Notes: generated from the sequence alone by a model not told the origin. 64,000 nt of DNA from Pseudomonas sp. LS-2 (GCF_003605735.1 NZ_QXTJ01000045.1:368535-432534); one strand, 5' to 3'. Positions 9,783 through 19,269 are shown, numbered from the stretch's first letter. A program made the numbers and translations.

Positions 9783-9810
9783 AAAAAACACCCCGACGAA
9801 TCGGGGCGTT
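9783..9810 (-). terminator. Terminator of the DUF1302-DUF1329 unit
   Basis: On the minus strand a 10-bp stem (AACGCCCCGA / TCGGGGTGTT, one G-U pair) is followed by TTTTTT. It ends transcription coming from the DUF1329 gene before it reaches the LuxR regulator gene. Confidence 0.88.
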
Positions 9811-9917
9811 TCCTTTTTGCACTACGGGGTTCAACCATAGGGTAAAGCGACGCAGGACAACGGTGCGCTGTAGCTGTGATCAACGGTGCACGGCTCTGCG
9901 CCAATTCGGTCAGACGA

Positions 9918-11288
9918 TCAACGCACGCCTTCCTGACGCAGGGCGTTTGGCTGGAAGTCGCTGGTGGAGGCCGTAAAGCCGAAGTCGTAGGCACGCTTCT
10001 CTTCGTTCTTCATGCCCAGCGCCAGATAACGGCCCGATTGCAGGTCATACAGGGTTTCCACGGCGTACCACGGCACTTGTTTGTCGTAGTAGTTCTCGGC
10101 ATGGGCCTCGGCCACACGCCACAATTGACCACGACCGTCATAGTGATCGATCACCGCGGCTTGCCAGGTGTCTTCGTCAATGAAGAAATCACGCTTGGCA
10201 TAAATGTGCCGTTGACCTTCCTTCAAGGTCGCGGTCACGTGCCAGACACGGCGCAGTTCATAACGCGCCAGGTCCTGATTGATGTGGCCAGGGCGAACGA
10301 TATCGGCGTACTTGAGTTTCGGATCGTCGAGCTTGTAGCTGTCGGAAGCGATGTACATCTCCTGCTTGCCGATCAGTTTCCAGTCGTAGCGATCAGGCGC
10401 GCCGTTGTACATGTCCAGGTTGTCGGAAGTACGCAGGCCGTCAGCGGCAGTACCCGGACCGTCATAAGACACTTGCGGCGCACGACGCACGCGACGTTGA
10501 CCGGCGTTGTAGACCCACGCTGCGCGAGGCTCTTTGACCTGATCGAGGGTTTCGTGAACCAGCAGCACCGAGCCTGCCAGACGCGCCGGTGCGGTCACTT
10601 CCTGTTTGAAATAGAACAGGATGTTGCCAGGGTTCTGGGGGTTGAAGTCTTTCATCTTGTCGCGAAAGACGAACTGGTCTTCAAAGTACACCGGGCTGAA
10701 AGAACCGTTGGTTTGCGGCGTCACTTGCACGACCAGGCGTTTCACGCTGCCGCCGCGATAGCGGGTGATGTGGTTCCAGATCACCTCCAGGCCGTCTTTG
10801 GGAATCGGGAACGGCACGGCGGTCTCGAAGTTTTCCAGACCGTTACCGCCACCGACCAGCTTGGTATTGGTGGCGTTTTTCTTGATGGCCGCGAACACAT
10901 CAGCGGGCACGGTAGCGCCACGGTGCGACGGGTAGACCGGCATTTTGAAGGTGTCCGGGTAGCGCTTGAACATCGCGTATTGGCCGGGGGCCAGGTTGTT
11001 CTTGTACTGCTCTACGTTCTGCGCGGTGATGGTGAACAGCGGCTTTTCGCTGGCGTACGGGTTGGCCAGGAAGCCCTTCTCGTCCACGGCGCCCGCATTG
11101 GTCGCCATGGGTGTCCAGGCGGGGATGGTGTTGGCGGCATTGCCGGCCTTTTCCGCGCCCATCGGGGTCAGTGTGGTGCCCAGCTTGGCGGCCTCATCGG
11201 CAGAGACCGCAGCCATTACCCCGGTAGCCAGCAGTGACAGGCCCAACACTCCGACGTGCAACAGACCCTTGGTTATTTTCATGTTCAT
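9918..11288 (-). CDS. DUF1329 envelope protein
   Basis: The 456-residue protein has a Sec signal peptide (cleavage near residue 26, GVMA/AVS) and matches the DUF1329 family in length and motifs such as DNLDMYNGAPDRYDWKLIGKQ (parts DNLDMYNG and YDWKLIGK) and a DED box near the C-terminus. The family has a LolB-like fold and is proposed to help move lipids or hydrophobic substrates across the periplasm. AAGGA precedes the start at 11288. The gene begins 9 nt after the DUF1302 stop, so the two are co-transcribed; DUF1302 is its standard partner. Biochemical function is unproven. Confidence 0.92.
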   Translation of the reverse strand: MNMKITKGLLHVGVLGLSLLATGVMAAVSADEAAKLGTTLTPMGAEKAGNAANTIPAWTPMATNAGAVDEKGFLANPYASEKPLFTITAQNVEQYKNNLAPGQYAMFKRYPDTFKMPVYPSHRGATVPADVFAAIKKNATNTKLVGGGNGLENFETAVPFPIPKDGLEVIWNHITRYRGGSVKRLVVQVTPQTNGSFSPVYFEDQFVFRDKMKDFNPQNPGNILFYFKQEVTAPARLAGSVLLVHETLDQVKEPRAAWVYNAGQRRVRRAPQVSYDGPGTAADGLRTSDNLDMYNGAPDRYDWKLIGKQEMYIASDSYKLDDPKLKYADIVRPGHINQDLARYELRRVWHVTATLKEGQRHIYAKRDFFIDEDTWQAAVIDHYDGRGQLWRVAEAHAENYYDKQVPWYAVETLYDLQSGRYLALGMKNEEKRAYDFGFTASTSDFQPNALRQEGVR

Positions 11289-11297
11289 GGTCGTTCC

Positions 11298-13220
11298 TTA
11301 GAAGTTCATACCGAAGCTGAGGGCTACGAAGTCGCGGTCATCCACAGTGGTGTACTTGCCGTCGAAGAAGTTGGTGTAGGAAAGGTTGGCGGTGTAGGTG
11401 TTCTGATACTCCGCTTCCACACCCAGGCTTACGGCCTTGCGACCTTCTTCGAAGTTGCCGCCAGGACCTGGCGAATAACCGTCGACGTCATGGGACCAGG
11501 CCACGCTCGGCTTGAGGTTCACGCCGGCGAACACGTTGTTGTAATCCCAGATGGCGCGAGCGCGGTAGCCCCACGAATCAGTGGTGGTGAAGCCGTCGTT
11601 CTCGCAGTAGCGGCTGAGGTTATTGAGCGGCGCGCCGGCCAGAGTGCTGGCGTTGAGCGTCGTGCACTGGCCATTGGGCAGCGGACCTGGGCCATAGCTC
11701 GGGTCACGGCCGTAGCGCAGTTTCGAGGTACTTTCCAGACCACCGACGTGAGTCCAGCCCACCTCGCCCACCACGGTCAGACGTTCGGCGCCCATCACCT
11801 GATCGAAGAAGTGGGTGAAGGTGGTCTGCGCCTGACTGATTTCCTTGCGGCGATAGCCTTTCTGATCGGCACCCGGAGAGCCTTGCAGCAAGGCAACGCT
11901 CGGGTTCAGCGGTGTGAGCCCGGAATACAGAATGTCGGTGGTGTTGAGTTGAACAGGTGCGTTCGGGCGATAACTGATTTCGCCGCTCCACGCCGTACCG
12001 GTAGGCAGCGTGGTGGAGAAGCTCAGGCCAAACAGGTGAATGTCTTCAGGGTATTCGACGTAGTAACTGGAGTTGGCGGCAACCACCACTGGCAGCAAGG
12101 TCGGCGCAAGACTTGTGGCGACGCCCAGAGGCACGCCCCTGCCCACCAGACCACCGACCAGACCGGCCGCGCTATAGGCACTGGCCGGGCCGCCCTTGCC
12201 GCTGAAAATCGGCAAACGGCTGTGATAGTTCATGTAGTAGGCGCCGAACTCTGTGTCCAAAGGTTCGAAGTTATAGTGCATCGCCAGACCGTATTGGCCG
12301 CTGTCACGAGCGTCACGGTCCGGACCACGGGCCACGATGGCGCCTTCGTCAGGATTGCCGAAATTCACACCGCGTGCCGCCAGCGTTGCCTGCACCGGGC
12401 CGCGCAGCGCCGCAGGCAATGCGGCATTGAGGCTGTTTTGAGTACGCAATACCGCCAGGTTGTTCTGGCAACCATCGGCGATGACGTCAGGCTGAGAGAA
12501 GAACGTGCCGCAGTTGTCGACGACTGTCTGATCCCATTCCAGCTGATAGAAACCTTCTGCCGAGAGATTTTCGGTGATGCTCTGGGACAGGTAGAACATG
12601 TTGACCGGAATCAGGCCTTCCTTGATTTCCGAGCCAGGACGGCGGAACGCCGATACGTCGATCGGGTTGATACTGTTGATACCCCCGCCAATGAACGTGC
12701 TCTCGCCCCAGTTGACCACCTGCTTGCCAAGACGCACCGAACCCGGCTCGTCGGCGATGGAATAGTTGTGATAGACGAACGCATCGAGCAACTGGAAGCC
12801 GGAGGATTTGGCGCCCTCTTTGCGGCCCGAATCACTGATGTCCTTGAACTCGCGGCCTTCATCCTTGAGCTCGAAGTCGTACCAGTACTTGCCCCGCATG
12901 AATACGCCGGTGTCACCGTATTTCAACTCAAGATCGTGAATGCCCTTGAAGATCTTCGAAAAGGTTTCCCCACTTTTGAAGTTCAGGTGGCCGTCATCGG
13001 AAGTTTGCGAAAGCCCGTGTCCGCCGTTGTTCGAACCGATCAGGTTTTTGTTGGCGTTCTCGGTAGACCAACTGGCGCCTATGGAGAGCGACGAGTCGAA
13101 ATTACCTTCGATTTCACCGATGTTGAAGCTGACGCCGAATGCAGGACCGGCGAGCGTAGAAGCGAGGCTGACAGCCAGAGGCAGTTTTGCCCGGCGCCAG
13201 AACTGGTTTGCTGATGTCAT
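11298..13220 (-). CDS. DUF1302 outer-membrane protein
   Basis: A 640-residue secreted protein with a signal peptide (cleavage near AFG, residue 29). Its body is rich in alternating beta strands and aromatic residues, ending in a phenylalanine-terminated strand (ALSFGMNF), as in outer-membrane beta barrels. Length and motifs fit DUF1302. The start at 13220 has GGAG upstream; the open frame to 13328 lacks signal-peptide logic. It is followed 9 nt later by DUF1329, and the pair is regularly found with acyl-CoA ligases and LuxR-type regulators. A role in uptake or export of lipids, sterols or long-chain hydrophobic compounds is inferred. Confidence 0.9.
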   Translation of the reverse strand: MTSANQFWRRAKLPLAVSLASTLAGPAFGVSFNIGEIEGNFDSSLSIGASWSTENANKNLIGSNNGGHGLSQTSDDGHLNFKSGETFSKIFKGIHDLELKYGDTGVFMRGKYWYDFELKDEGREFKDISDSGRKEGAKSSGFQLLDAFVYHNYSIADEPGSVRLGKQVVNWGESTFIGGGINSINPIDVSAFRRPGSEIKEGLIPVNMFYLSQSITENLSAEGFYQLEWDQTVVDNCGTFFSQPDVIADGCQNNLAVLRTQNSLNAALPAALRGPVQATLAARGVNFGNPDEGAIVARGPDRDARDSGQYGLAMHYNFEPLDTEFGAYYMNYHSRLPIFSGKGGPASAYSAAGLVGGLVGRGVPLGVATSLAPTLLPVVVAANSSYYVEYPEDIHLFGLSFSTTLPTGTAWSGEISYRPNAPVQLNTTDILYSGLTPLNPSVALLQGSPGADQKGYRRKEISQAQTTFTHFFDQVMGAERLTVVGEVGWTHVGGLESTSKLRYGRDPSYGPGPLPNGQCTTLNASTLAGAPLNNLSRYCENDGFTTTDSWGYRARAIWDYNNVFAGVNLKPSVAWSHDVDGYSPGPGGNFEEGRKAVSLGVEAEYQNTYTANLSYTNFFDGKYTTVDDRDFVALSFGMNF

Positions 13221-13530
13221 CGACGCTACTCCATGTGCTTTTATTTTTATGGCAGTGGATGCTTCCAGAAACGACTCAGGTGGACTGATCCGCAGTGCCT
13301 GGGTGTCAACGCGCATCGGGCAGCCCATGTGAAGCTGCGAAACGAAACGGCGTTTTTCTCCGGTTCCAACCTACTGCCGACTATAGCCAGCAGGTGCTAC
13401 TGCTTGATCCCTCTAAAGTGTGATTTGCAGCGTCAAAGCCTCTGGCACGCCGATTTCGGCGCGGCGGTCGGCGCAGCAAAGGGAGAATGGCTGAATTTCG
13501 GGATTTGGCAAGGGAGACGCCGGGGGAGAC

Positions 13531-13577
13531 GCCTCGCGGCACATTGCCATGACAAAAAACATGGCAACGCGCGAGGC
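13531..13577. repeat. Large imperfect intergenic hairpin
   Basis: Arms GCCTCGCG...CATTGCCATG and CATGGCAACGC-GCGAGGC pair over about 18-20 bp around an A-rich (minus strand T-rich) loop. It lies just after the CoA-ligase stop on the minus strand and may act as a terminator or mRNA-stabilising stem, although no T-run follows the stem. The rest of 13221-13587 should contain the DUF1302 promoter; I cannot place it with confidence. Confidence 0.55.
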
Positions 13578-13587
13578 AAAAGATCAA

Positions 13588-15264
13588 TCAGAGGGTGGAG
13601 AGAAAAGCGCTGTTAGTGCTCTGCCATTCGACGATGTCCAGGCGAATTCGCTTCTTGTCCAGCTTGCCGACACTGGTCTTGGGAATTTCGGTAACAAGGG
13701 CAATCTGGCTCGGAATCGCCCACTTGTTAATGTGCCCCTGCTCTACGAAAGGCTTGAGATGTTCCTTCAATGCCTTGGCGTCGAGCACATGCCCCTCATG
13801 CGCCACCAGCAACGCAAACGGACGCTCGCCCCACTGTGGATCGGCGATACCGACTACCGCCACTTCACGCACGCCGGGATGGCGACTGCACAGATCTTCA
13901 AGCTCCAGCGACGACACCCACTCGCCGCCGGTCTTGATCACATCCTTGATGCGGTCGCGAATGTCGATACCACCCATGCTGTCCAGCGTCGCCACATCGC
14001 CGGTGTGCAGCCAGCCACCGGCCCAAAGCTCGGCGCCTTTCTCCGGTTCGCGGTAATAGCCTTCGGTCAGCCACGGCGCACGCAGTACCAACTCCCCCTG
14101 GGTTTCGCCGTCCGAGGGCAGGAAATTGCCTTCGCTGTCGACGATCGCCGCTTCGACCAGCACACCCGGTGCGCCTGCCTTGATGCGGTAGGTGGTGCGC
14201 TCGTCTTCGCTGCCGGCCATCAATTCATCATTCAGATGCGCAACAGAAACCAACGGGCCGGTCTCGGACATGCCATAGGCAGCGGTCAGTTGAATGCCTT
14301 TAGCCTTGGCGGCGTCATACAGCGAACGGTTGAGCGAGCTGCCGCCAATGATGATGTTCCAGCCGGTGAAATCGACATCTTTCGCGGCCTTGGCGTTGAG
14401 CACCATTTGCATGATGGTCGGCACGCAGTGAGAGAAGTTGACCTTCTCCTTGCGCCACAGCTCGACCAGCAATTCAGGGTCGTAGCGGCCAGGATAAACC
14501 TGTTTCACACCGAGCATGGTCGCGGCATACGGGACGCCCCAGGCATGAACGTGGAACATCGGCGTGATCGGCATGTAGACCTTGTCGGTGCCAAGCAGCC
14601 CTTCGACGCTGCCCATGATCGTTGCCACCGCCATGGTGTGCAGGACCAGTTGGCGGTGGGTGAAGTAAACGCCTTTGGGATTACCGGTCGTGCCAGTGGT
14701 GTAGAAGGTGGTCGCGACAGAGTTCTCGTCGAAATCCTCGAACGCGTACTGAGGGCTCGCCGCCGCCAGCAGGGTTTCGTACTCGCCGACCAGATTAGGC
14801 AGGTCGGCGGATTTGTCTGCCGTATCGGTGATCAGGATGGTCTTCTCGACCGTAGTCAGCTTGCTTTCGAAGCATTTGTAGAGGGCCAGGAATTCACTGT
14901 TGACCAGCACGAACTTGTCTTCGGCGTGGTTCATGGTGAAGAGAATCTGATCAGGAGACAGGCGCACGTTGATGGTGTGAATCACCGCGCCAATCATGGG
15001 AATCGCAAACATGCATTCCAGATAACGATGGCTGTCCCAATCCATGACTGCCACGGTATCGCCCGCTTTTACGCCCGCCTCGGTCAACACATTCGCAAGT
15101 CTGCAGATCCGCTCGTTGAGCGTCAGATACGAATAGCGTGATTGATCCCGGTAGACAATTTCCCGCGTTTTTTCATAACGGCTGCCCGACATCAGCAAGC
15201 GTTTGATCAACAGGGGGTACTGGTACGCGCCATCGGCTGGCGCAATCACGCGTGTCTGCAGCAT
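13588..15264 (-). CDS. Medium/long-chain fatty acyl-CoA synthetase (AlkK-like)
   Basis: The 558-residue enzyme belongs to the AMP-forming acyl-CoA synthetases. It has the P-loop TTGTTGNPKG, the adenine motif AYGMSETGP, the hinge region GWLHTGDVATLD and the catalytic lysine motif ETPKTSVGKLDK-like (IPKTSVGKLDKK) near the C-terminus. It activates a carboxylic acid with ATP and CoA. Similarity in length and motif wording is closest to AlkK-type medium-chain ligases. It is upstream of DUF1302-DUF1329 on the same strand, separated by a 367-nt gap with a large hairpin, so it may be a separate transcript of the same functional cluster. Confidence 0.9.
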   Translation of the reverse strand: MLQTRVIAPADGAYQYPLLIKRLLMSGSRYEKTREIVYRDQSRYSYLTLNERICRLANVLTEAGVKAGDTVAVMDWDSHRYLECMFAIPMIGAVIHTINVRLSPDQILFTMNHAEDKFVLVNSEFLALYKCFESKLTTVEKTILITDTADKSADLPNLVGEYETLLAAASPQYAFEDFDENSVATTFYTTGTTGNPKGVYFTHRQLVLHTMAVATIMGSVEGLLGTDKVYMPITPMFHVHAWGVPYAATMLGVKQVYPGRYDPELLVELWRKEKVNFSHCVPTIMQMVLNAKAAKDVDFTGWNIIIGGSSLNRSLYDAAKAKGIQLTAAYGMSETGPLVSVAHLNDELMAGSEDERTTYRIKAGAPGVLVEAAIVDSEGNFLPSDGETQGELVLRAPWLTEGYYREPEKGAELWAGGWLHTGDVATLDSMGGIDIRDRIKDVIKTGGEWVSSLELEDLCSRHPGVREVAVVGIADPQWGERPFALLVAHEGHVLDAKALKEHLKPFVEQGHINKWAIPSQIALVTEIPKTSVGKLDKKRIRLDIVEWQSTNSAFLSTL

Positions 15265-15406
15265 AGGAATCCCTTTTCAAGATGCATGTGCGGTGCTGAA
15301 AATATGCACTCTAGAGCCTTCACCCGCCACTCAAATCAGCCAAAGGGATGATTCGAATGACGAGTGACCATGCAGGCATTGCGCCATTTGAGAGGGCAAA
15401 ACGGTC

Positions 15407-16609
15407 CTACGCCGGCTGTATCTCGGGGTTTTCAGCCGGTGTGCGAGGGAAAGCCAACGCAGCTGCGAAGGTCAGTGCGGCGAACCCTGCAAGGATGACG
15501 TACAACCCCGCAAGCCCTTGGTGGGGCTCGACATAGGCAATCAGCGGAATCGCTGTGGCACTGGCGCCGAAGGACAGGAAGTAACGCAGCGCGAACACCC
15601 GGGACTGCCATTGCGGGGCGACGAAGTTTGCGACCATCGCGTCGTTGACGGTTACCTGACCGAACACCACGAACATAAAACCCGCCCCCAGCAACATTAC
15701 CGGCCAACTGTCGACATACGCGAGCGCGAACAGAAACGGCGCTTGGCAGACAGTGAGAATCACGAACGGCCATTTCAGGCTGAAGCGGTCGAGGAAGCGG
15801 CCGATGGTGAGTTGTGCGACGGCGCCGAAGGCGTACGCCAGGCTCACGATCAGGCCCAGCGTCTGCGGCGAAGCGAACAGGTCATGCAGGCGATCCTGAA
15901 ACAGCTTCGGATACGTCATTGTGGTGGCGTTGAACACCACGCCGCCGGCGGCCGTGGCGATCGCCAGCACGCTGAACACCATGACCATGGAAATACGCTG
16001 ACCGGACTGACTTTCTGGTTTCGTGTGAGCGCGGGCCGGAATCGGCTCATCCTTGACCTTCAACGCGAACATCAGGCCAATCAGGATCGAAGCGCAACCC
16101 GGCAGAATGAACGCCGAACGCCAGCCGAACTGCGCCACCAGAAACCCGGTCAGCAGTGCAGAGAACGCCACACCGAGGTTGCCCCACATGCCGTTGACGC
16201 CGATTTCACGGCCTCGATTCTGCGCGTAGGCCACCAGCATTGCGGTGCCCACCGGGTGATAGATCGCTGCGAAGACGCCAACCAGCGTCATGCCCACTGC
16301 CAGCATTGAGGTGCTGGTGCTAAGCCCCGTGATGATCGACGCTGCACCGATGCCGAAAAAGAACAGCAGCATCATGTGGCGCCGGCTCCAGCGATCCCCC
16401 AGCCAACCGGCGGGTAACGAACAGGCCCCAAACGCGATGAAGCCTCCCAGCGACAGACCGATCAGTTGCGCGTAATCCATTGCGAAGGCCTGGGTCATGC
16501 CTAGTACGGCAGCGGGGAAGATCAGCATGAACATGTGATCGATCACGTGAGCGGCGTTGATGAAATGGATCACCGTTCGAGGTGGGTTTGGGCGTATGAC
16601 TTGACTCAT
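15407..16609 (-). CDS. MFS transporter (Fsr-like)
   Basis: A 400-residue, 12-helix major facilitator. It has motif A (GDRWSRRHMM), the AAIYHPVGTAML segment seen in fosmidomycin-resistance-like (Fsr) porters, and a hydrophilic central loop (about residues 183-203). The ATG at 16609 follows AGGTTG. An AraC regulator starts 91 nt away on the opposite strand and probably controls it. The substrate is unknown. The 142 nt between it and the CoA ligase hold nothing recognisable. Confidence 0.87.
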   Translation of the reverse strand: MSQVIRPNPPRTVIHFINAAHVIDHMFMLIFPAAVLGMTQAFAMDYAQLIGLSLGGFIAFGACSLPAGWLGDRWSRRHMMLLFFFGIGAASIITGLSTSTSMLAVGMTLVGVFAAIYHPVGTAMLVAYAQNRGREIGVNGMWGNLGVAFSALLTGFLVAQFGWRSAFILPGCASILIGLMFALKVKDEPIPARAHTKPESQSGQRISMVMVFSVLAIATAAGGVVFNATTMTYPKLFQDRLHDLFASPQTLGLIVSLAYAFGAVAQLTIGRFLDRFSLKWPFVILTVCQAPFLFALAYVDSWPVMLLGAGFMFVVFGQVTVNDAMVANFVAPQWQSRVFALRYFLSFGASATAIPLIAYVEPHQGLAGLYVILAGFAALTFAAALAFPRTPAENPEIQPA

Positions 16610-16700
16610 GGCAGCGCAACCTGGGCTTGCAGTGATTGTGGATGCTCATGCTAAGTTGGCGACAAATCGCATTTCAGACAACAAAATCATCGAATCCGCC

Positions 16701-17468
16701 ATGTTGATCAGCCTGCTCAGTCACAGCCCGGTAACCGCCCACCCAAGGGATTACCCCGATGGCGCGCATCAGCCGCGTCATGTCCACGTCGAGGCGCAAC
16801 TGCTGTATGCGGTCAGTGGCGTCATGCGTTTGATTACCGACAGCGGCGCCTGGGTGATTCCCCCGACGCGAGCGGTGTGGATCCCGCCAATGGTCGAGCA
16901 CGAAATTTTCATGTCTGGCGAAGTGCTTATGCGATCGCTGTTCATCGCTGCGGAGCATTGCCCTCCAGGCCTGAACAATTGCTGCGTCTTGGCCGTTACC
17001 CCGCTGCTGCGAGAATTGATCGTGCGAGCGACCCAGAGCAGAGAGCATGCCGCCAATCCGCTGATTCAACAGTTGATGCTCGAAGAAGTCGCGGGCCTGG
17101 AAAACCTGCCCCTGCACATACCGATGCCTCGTGATCGCCGCTTGCACAATATCTGCTCGGCATTGCTCAAGACACCGGATCACAGCAACACGCTGGAAGA
17201 CTGGGCGCAGGAAGTCGGCGCCAGCTCACGCACACTGACGCGACTGTTCAATCAGGAGTTAGGCTTGAGTTTCAACGCCTGGCGCCAGCAGGTGCGTTTG
17301 ATGGAGGCTTTGCCAAGATTACTGGCCGGTGAGAGCGTGCAGCGGGTGGCGAACGATCTGGGATACGGCAGCGCTCGGGCGTTCAGCGCGATGTTCAGCC
17401 GTCTGCGGGGAGAAAGCCCCCGGGAGTATCTGGGGGCTTGGAAGCAATTGAGCCAGCTTAAGCGGTGA
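16701..17468 (+). CDS. AraC-family transcriptional regulator (cupin N-domain)
   Basis: The 255-residue protein has a cupin sensor (RHVHVEAQLLYAVSG, AVWIPPMVEHEI) and an AraC-type C-terminal DNA-binding domain (ASSRTLTRLFNQELG, SARAFSAMFSRL). I chose the ATG at 16701 because homology to the paralogue at 5725 begins there; an open frame from 16608 would overlap the divergent MFS start. Like its paralogue it is paired back to back with a transporter gene, here the Fsr-like MFS porter. Confidence 0.87.
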   Translation: MLISLLSHSPVTAHPRDYPDGAHQPRHVHVEAQLLYAVSGVMRLITDSGAWVIPPTRAVWIPPMVEHEIFMSGEVLMRSLFIAAEHCPPGLNNCCVLAVTPLLRELIVRATQSREHAANPLIQQLMLEEVAGLENLPLHIPMPRDRRLHNICSALLKTPDHSNTLEDWAQEVGASSRTLTRLFNQELGLSFNAWRQQVRLMEALPRLLAGESVQRVANDLGYGSARAFSAMFSRLRGESPREYLGAWKQLSQLKR

Positions 17469-17474
17469 GCTGTC

Positions 17475-17542
17475 TGTAGCAGTCCGGCTTGCCGACGGTG
17501 ACGATTTCGATGACGCCACCGACGGCAAGCCGTGCCGCTAAC
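17475..17542. repeat. REP pair, type A
   Basis: Two inverted REP units (TGTAGCAGTCCGGCTTGCCG and its partner ending GGCAAGCCGTGCCGC) around a short loop fill the gap between the convergent AraC and LysE genes. The same family recurs at 19270, 21263, 24925 and 45380. Confidence 0.85.
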
Positions 17543-17560
17543 GGCCCAGCCTTCACTCAA

Positions 17561-18190
17561 TCAATTTGCCTGGGTGAACGCCAGCTTCACACCCAACGCC
17601 ACCAGAACCCCGCCCATGGCGCGATCGAACCAATGCCCCATGCGCGCAAAACCGGCGCGAACCCGCGGCTGGCTGAACAGGCGTGCAATCATGCAGAACC
17701 ACAGCCCGGTCGCCAATGCCAGATAGACCCCGTAACCGGCCTGGATGAGCATTGGCGTGTGCGGGTTGATCACAACCGTGAACAACGACAGAAAAAACAG
17801 TGTGGCTTTGGGGTTCAGACCGTTGGTAACGAAGCCTGCGGTAAAGGCACCGCGAGCCGTTCGCTCGCCCGTGGCGATGTCCACGGGGGCATCGGAAGCG
17901 CTGGCAGGCTTGGCGCGCAAGGCCTTGAAGCCGATGTACAGCAGATAGGCCGCCGCTGCCCACTTCAAGGCGTTGAACAGCACGATGGACTGCGAAACGA
18001 TCAGCCCGATCCCCAGCAGTGAATAGCCGACATGCAGGAAAATTGCGGTGCCGACACCCATGGCGGTGTAAGTCCCGGCCTTGCGACCGTGGGTCACGCT
18101 TTCGCGCACCACCACGGCGAAATCCGGACCGGGGCTGGCTACGGCCAGCAGGTGAATCAAGGCAACAGTGAGAAATTCTGTCCAGTACAT
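17561..18190 (-). CDS. LysE/RhtB-family amino-acid exporter
   Basis: The 209-residue protein has six predicted membrane segments and the LysE family start motif (LLAVASPGPDFAVVV, residues 14-28) plus GFVTNGLNPKATLFF in the middle. Members export amino acids or their derivatives. The start at 18190 has GGAG at good spacing. It is divergent from a 2-hydroxyacid dehydrogenase across a 91-nt gap, and the two may share regulation. The exported substrate is not evident. Confidence 0.9.
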   Translation of the reverse strand: MYWTEFLTVALIHLLAVASPGPDFAVVVRESVTHGRKAGTYTAMGVGTAIFLHVGYSLLGIGLIVSQSIVLFNALKWAAAAYLLYIGFKALRAKPASASDAPVDIATGERTARGAFTAGFVTNGLNPKATLFFLSLFTVVINPHTPMLIQAGYGVYLALATGLWFCMIARLFSQPRVRAGFARMGHWFDRAMGGVLVALGVKLAFTQAN

Positions 18191-18281
18191 CGGGGGGGCT
18201 CCAGGCGTTTTGATGAGCGGCAGGTGCTCTGGTAGGCTCGCTACCTTACGCCTCCCGATCACCGAGCAAAAGGTACAGCTG

Positions 18282-19247
18282 ATGTCGAGTCAACGCAGAG
18301 CAGTTTTCCTGGATCACACCTCTTTGGATCTCGGCGATCTGGACCTCACCCCATGGCGTGAAACCTTCGGCGAACTGGTGCTGCATTCGAGCACGAGCGC
18401 TGACCAGGTCATTGAACGACTGCACGGTGCGCAAGTGGTGATTTCCAACAAGATCATGATTGATGCTGCCGCGTTCGCTGCGTGTCCTGAACTCAAACTG
18501 GTATTGGTGACCGCCACTGGCGTGAACAACGTGGATCTGGAAGCCGCGCGCAAACATGGCGTGGTGGTCAGCAACTGCCAGGGTTACGGCACGCCGTCGG
18601 TTGCGCAACACGCCCTGATGCTGCTGCTGGCAATGGCCACGCGTCTTCCCGATTACCAGCAAGCCATCCATCAGGGCCAATGGCAAAAGTCCAAACAGTT
18701 TTGCCTGCTGGATTTCCCGATTGTGGAACTGGAAGGCAAGACATTGGGTTTGCTCGGTCACGGCGAACTCGGTGGCGCGGTCGCACGACTGGCCGAGGCC
18801 TTCGGCATGAAAGTCATACTCGGGCAGATTCCTGGCCGCCCCGCTCGGCCGGATCGCGTTCCGTTGCTCGAGCTGCTGCCGCAAGTCGACGCATTGACCC
18901 TGCACTGCCCGCTGAACGAGCACACCCGCGACATGCTCGGCGCCAACGAGTTGAGCCTGATGAAGCCCAAGGCATTCATCGTCAACACCGCCCGTGGCGG
19001 CCTGATCAACGAGCAGGCCTTGGCCGATGCCCTGCGCAACGGCCACCTCGGAGGCGCTGCCACTGACGTGCTCACGGTCGAACCGCCGGTCAACGGCAAC
19101 CCGCTGCTCTCCGGCGATATCCCGCGCCTGATCGTCACCCCGCACAGCGCATGGGGCAGCCAGGAAGCCCGGCAGCGGATTGTCGGGCAGGTCAACGAAA
19201 ATGCGCAGGCGTTCTATGCCGGAGCGCCGATTCGGGTAGTGAGCTGA
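18282..19247 (+). CDS. D-2-hydroxyacid dehydrogenase (hydroxypyruvate reductase-like)
   Basis: A 321-residue NAD(P)-dependent dehydrogenase. The Rossmann motif is GHGELG (159-164), and the catalytic residues are Arg238 (NTARGG), Glu267 (VLTVEPP) and His288 (TPHSAW). It should interconvert a 2-keto acid such as hydroxypyruvate or glyoxylate and the D-hydroxy acid in the cytoplasm. In P. putida the gene next to the AlkK-like ligase block is annotated as a glycerate dehydrogenase (from memory), which fits. The ATG at 18282 follows AAAAGGT; the longer frame from 18168 overlaps the LysE start. Confidence 0.9.
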   Translation: MSSQRRAVFLDHTSLDLGDLDLTPWRETFGELVLHSSTSADQVIERLHGAQVVISNKIMIDAAAFAACPELKLVLVTATGVNNVDLEAARKHGVVVSNCQGYGTPSVAQHALMLLLAMATRLPDYQQAIHQGQWQKSKQFCLLDFPIVELEGKTLGLLGHGELGGAVARLAEAFGMKVILGQIPGRPARPDRVPLLELLPQVDALTLHCPLNEHTRDMLGANELSLMKPKAFIVNTARGGLINEQALADALRNGHLGGAATDVLTVEPPVNGNPLLSGDIPRLIVTPHSAWGSQEARQRIVGQVNENAQAFYAGAPIRVVS

Positions 19248-19269
19248 GTGATCACATTCAGAACGTACC

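Noticed and set aside
11256-15141. Long open frames on the plus strand opposite DUF1302 and the CoA ligase (over 500 codons each)
   Set aside because: They mirror the codon structure of GC-rich genes on the other strand, have Arg/His/Gln-rich low-complexity products and no starts with SD.
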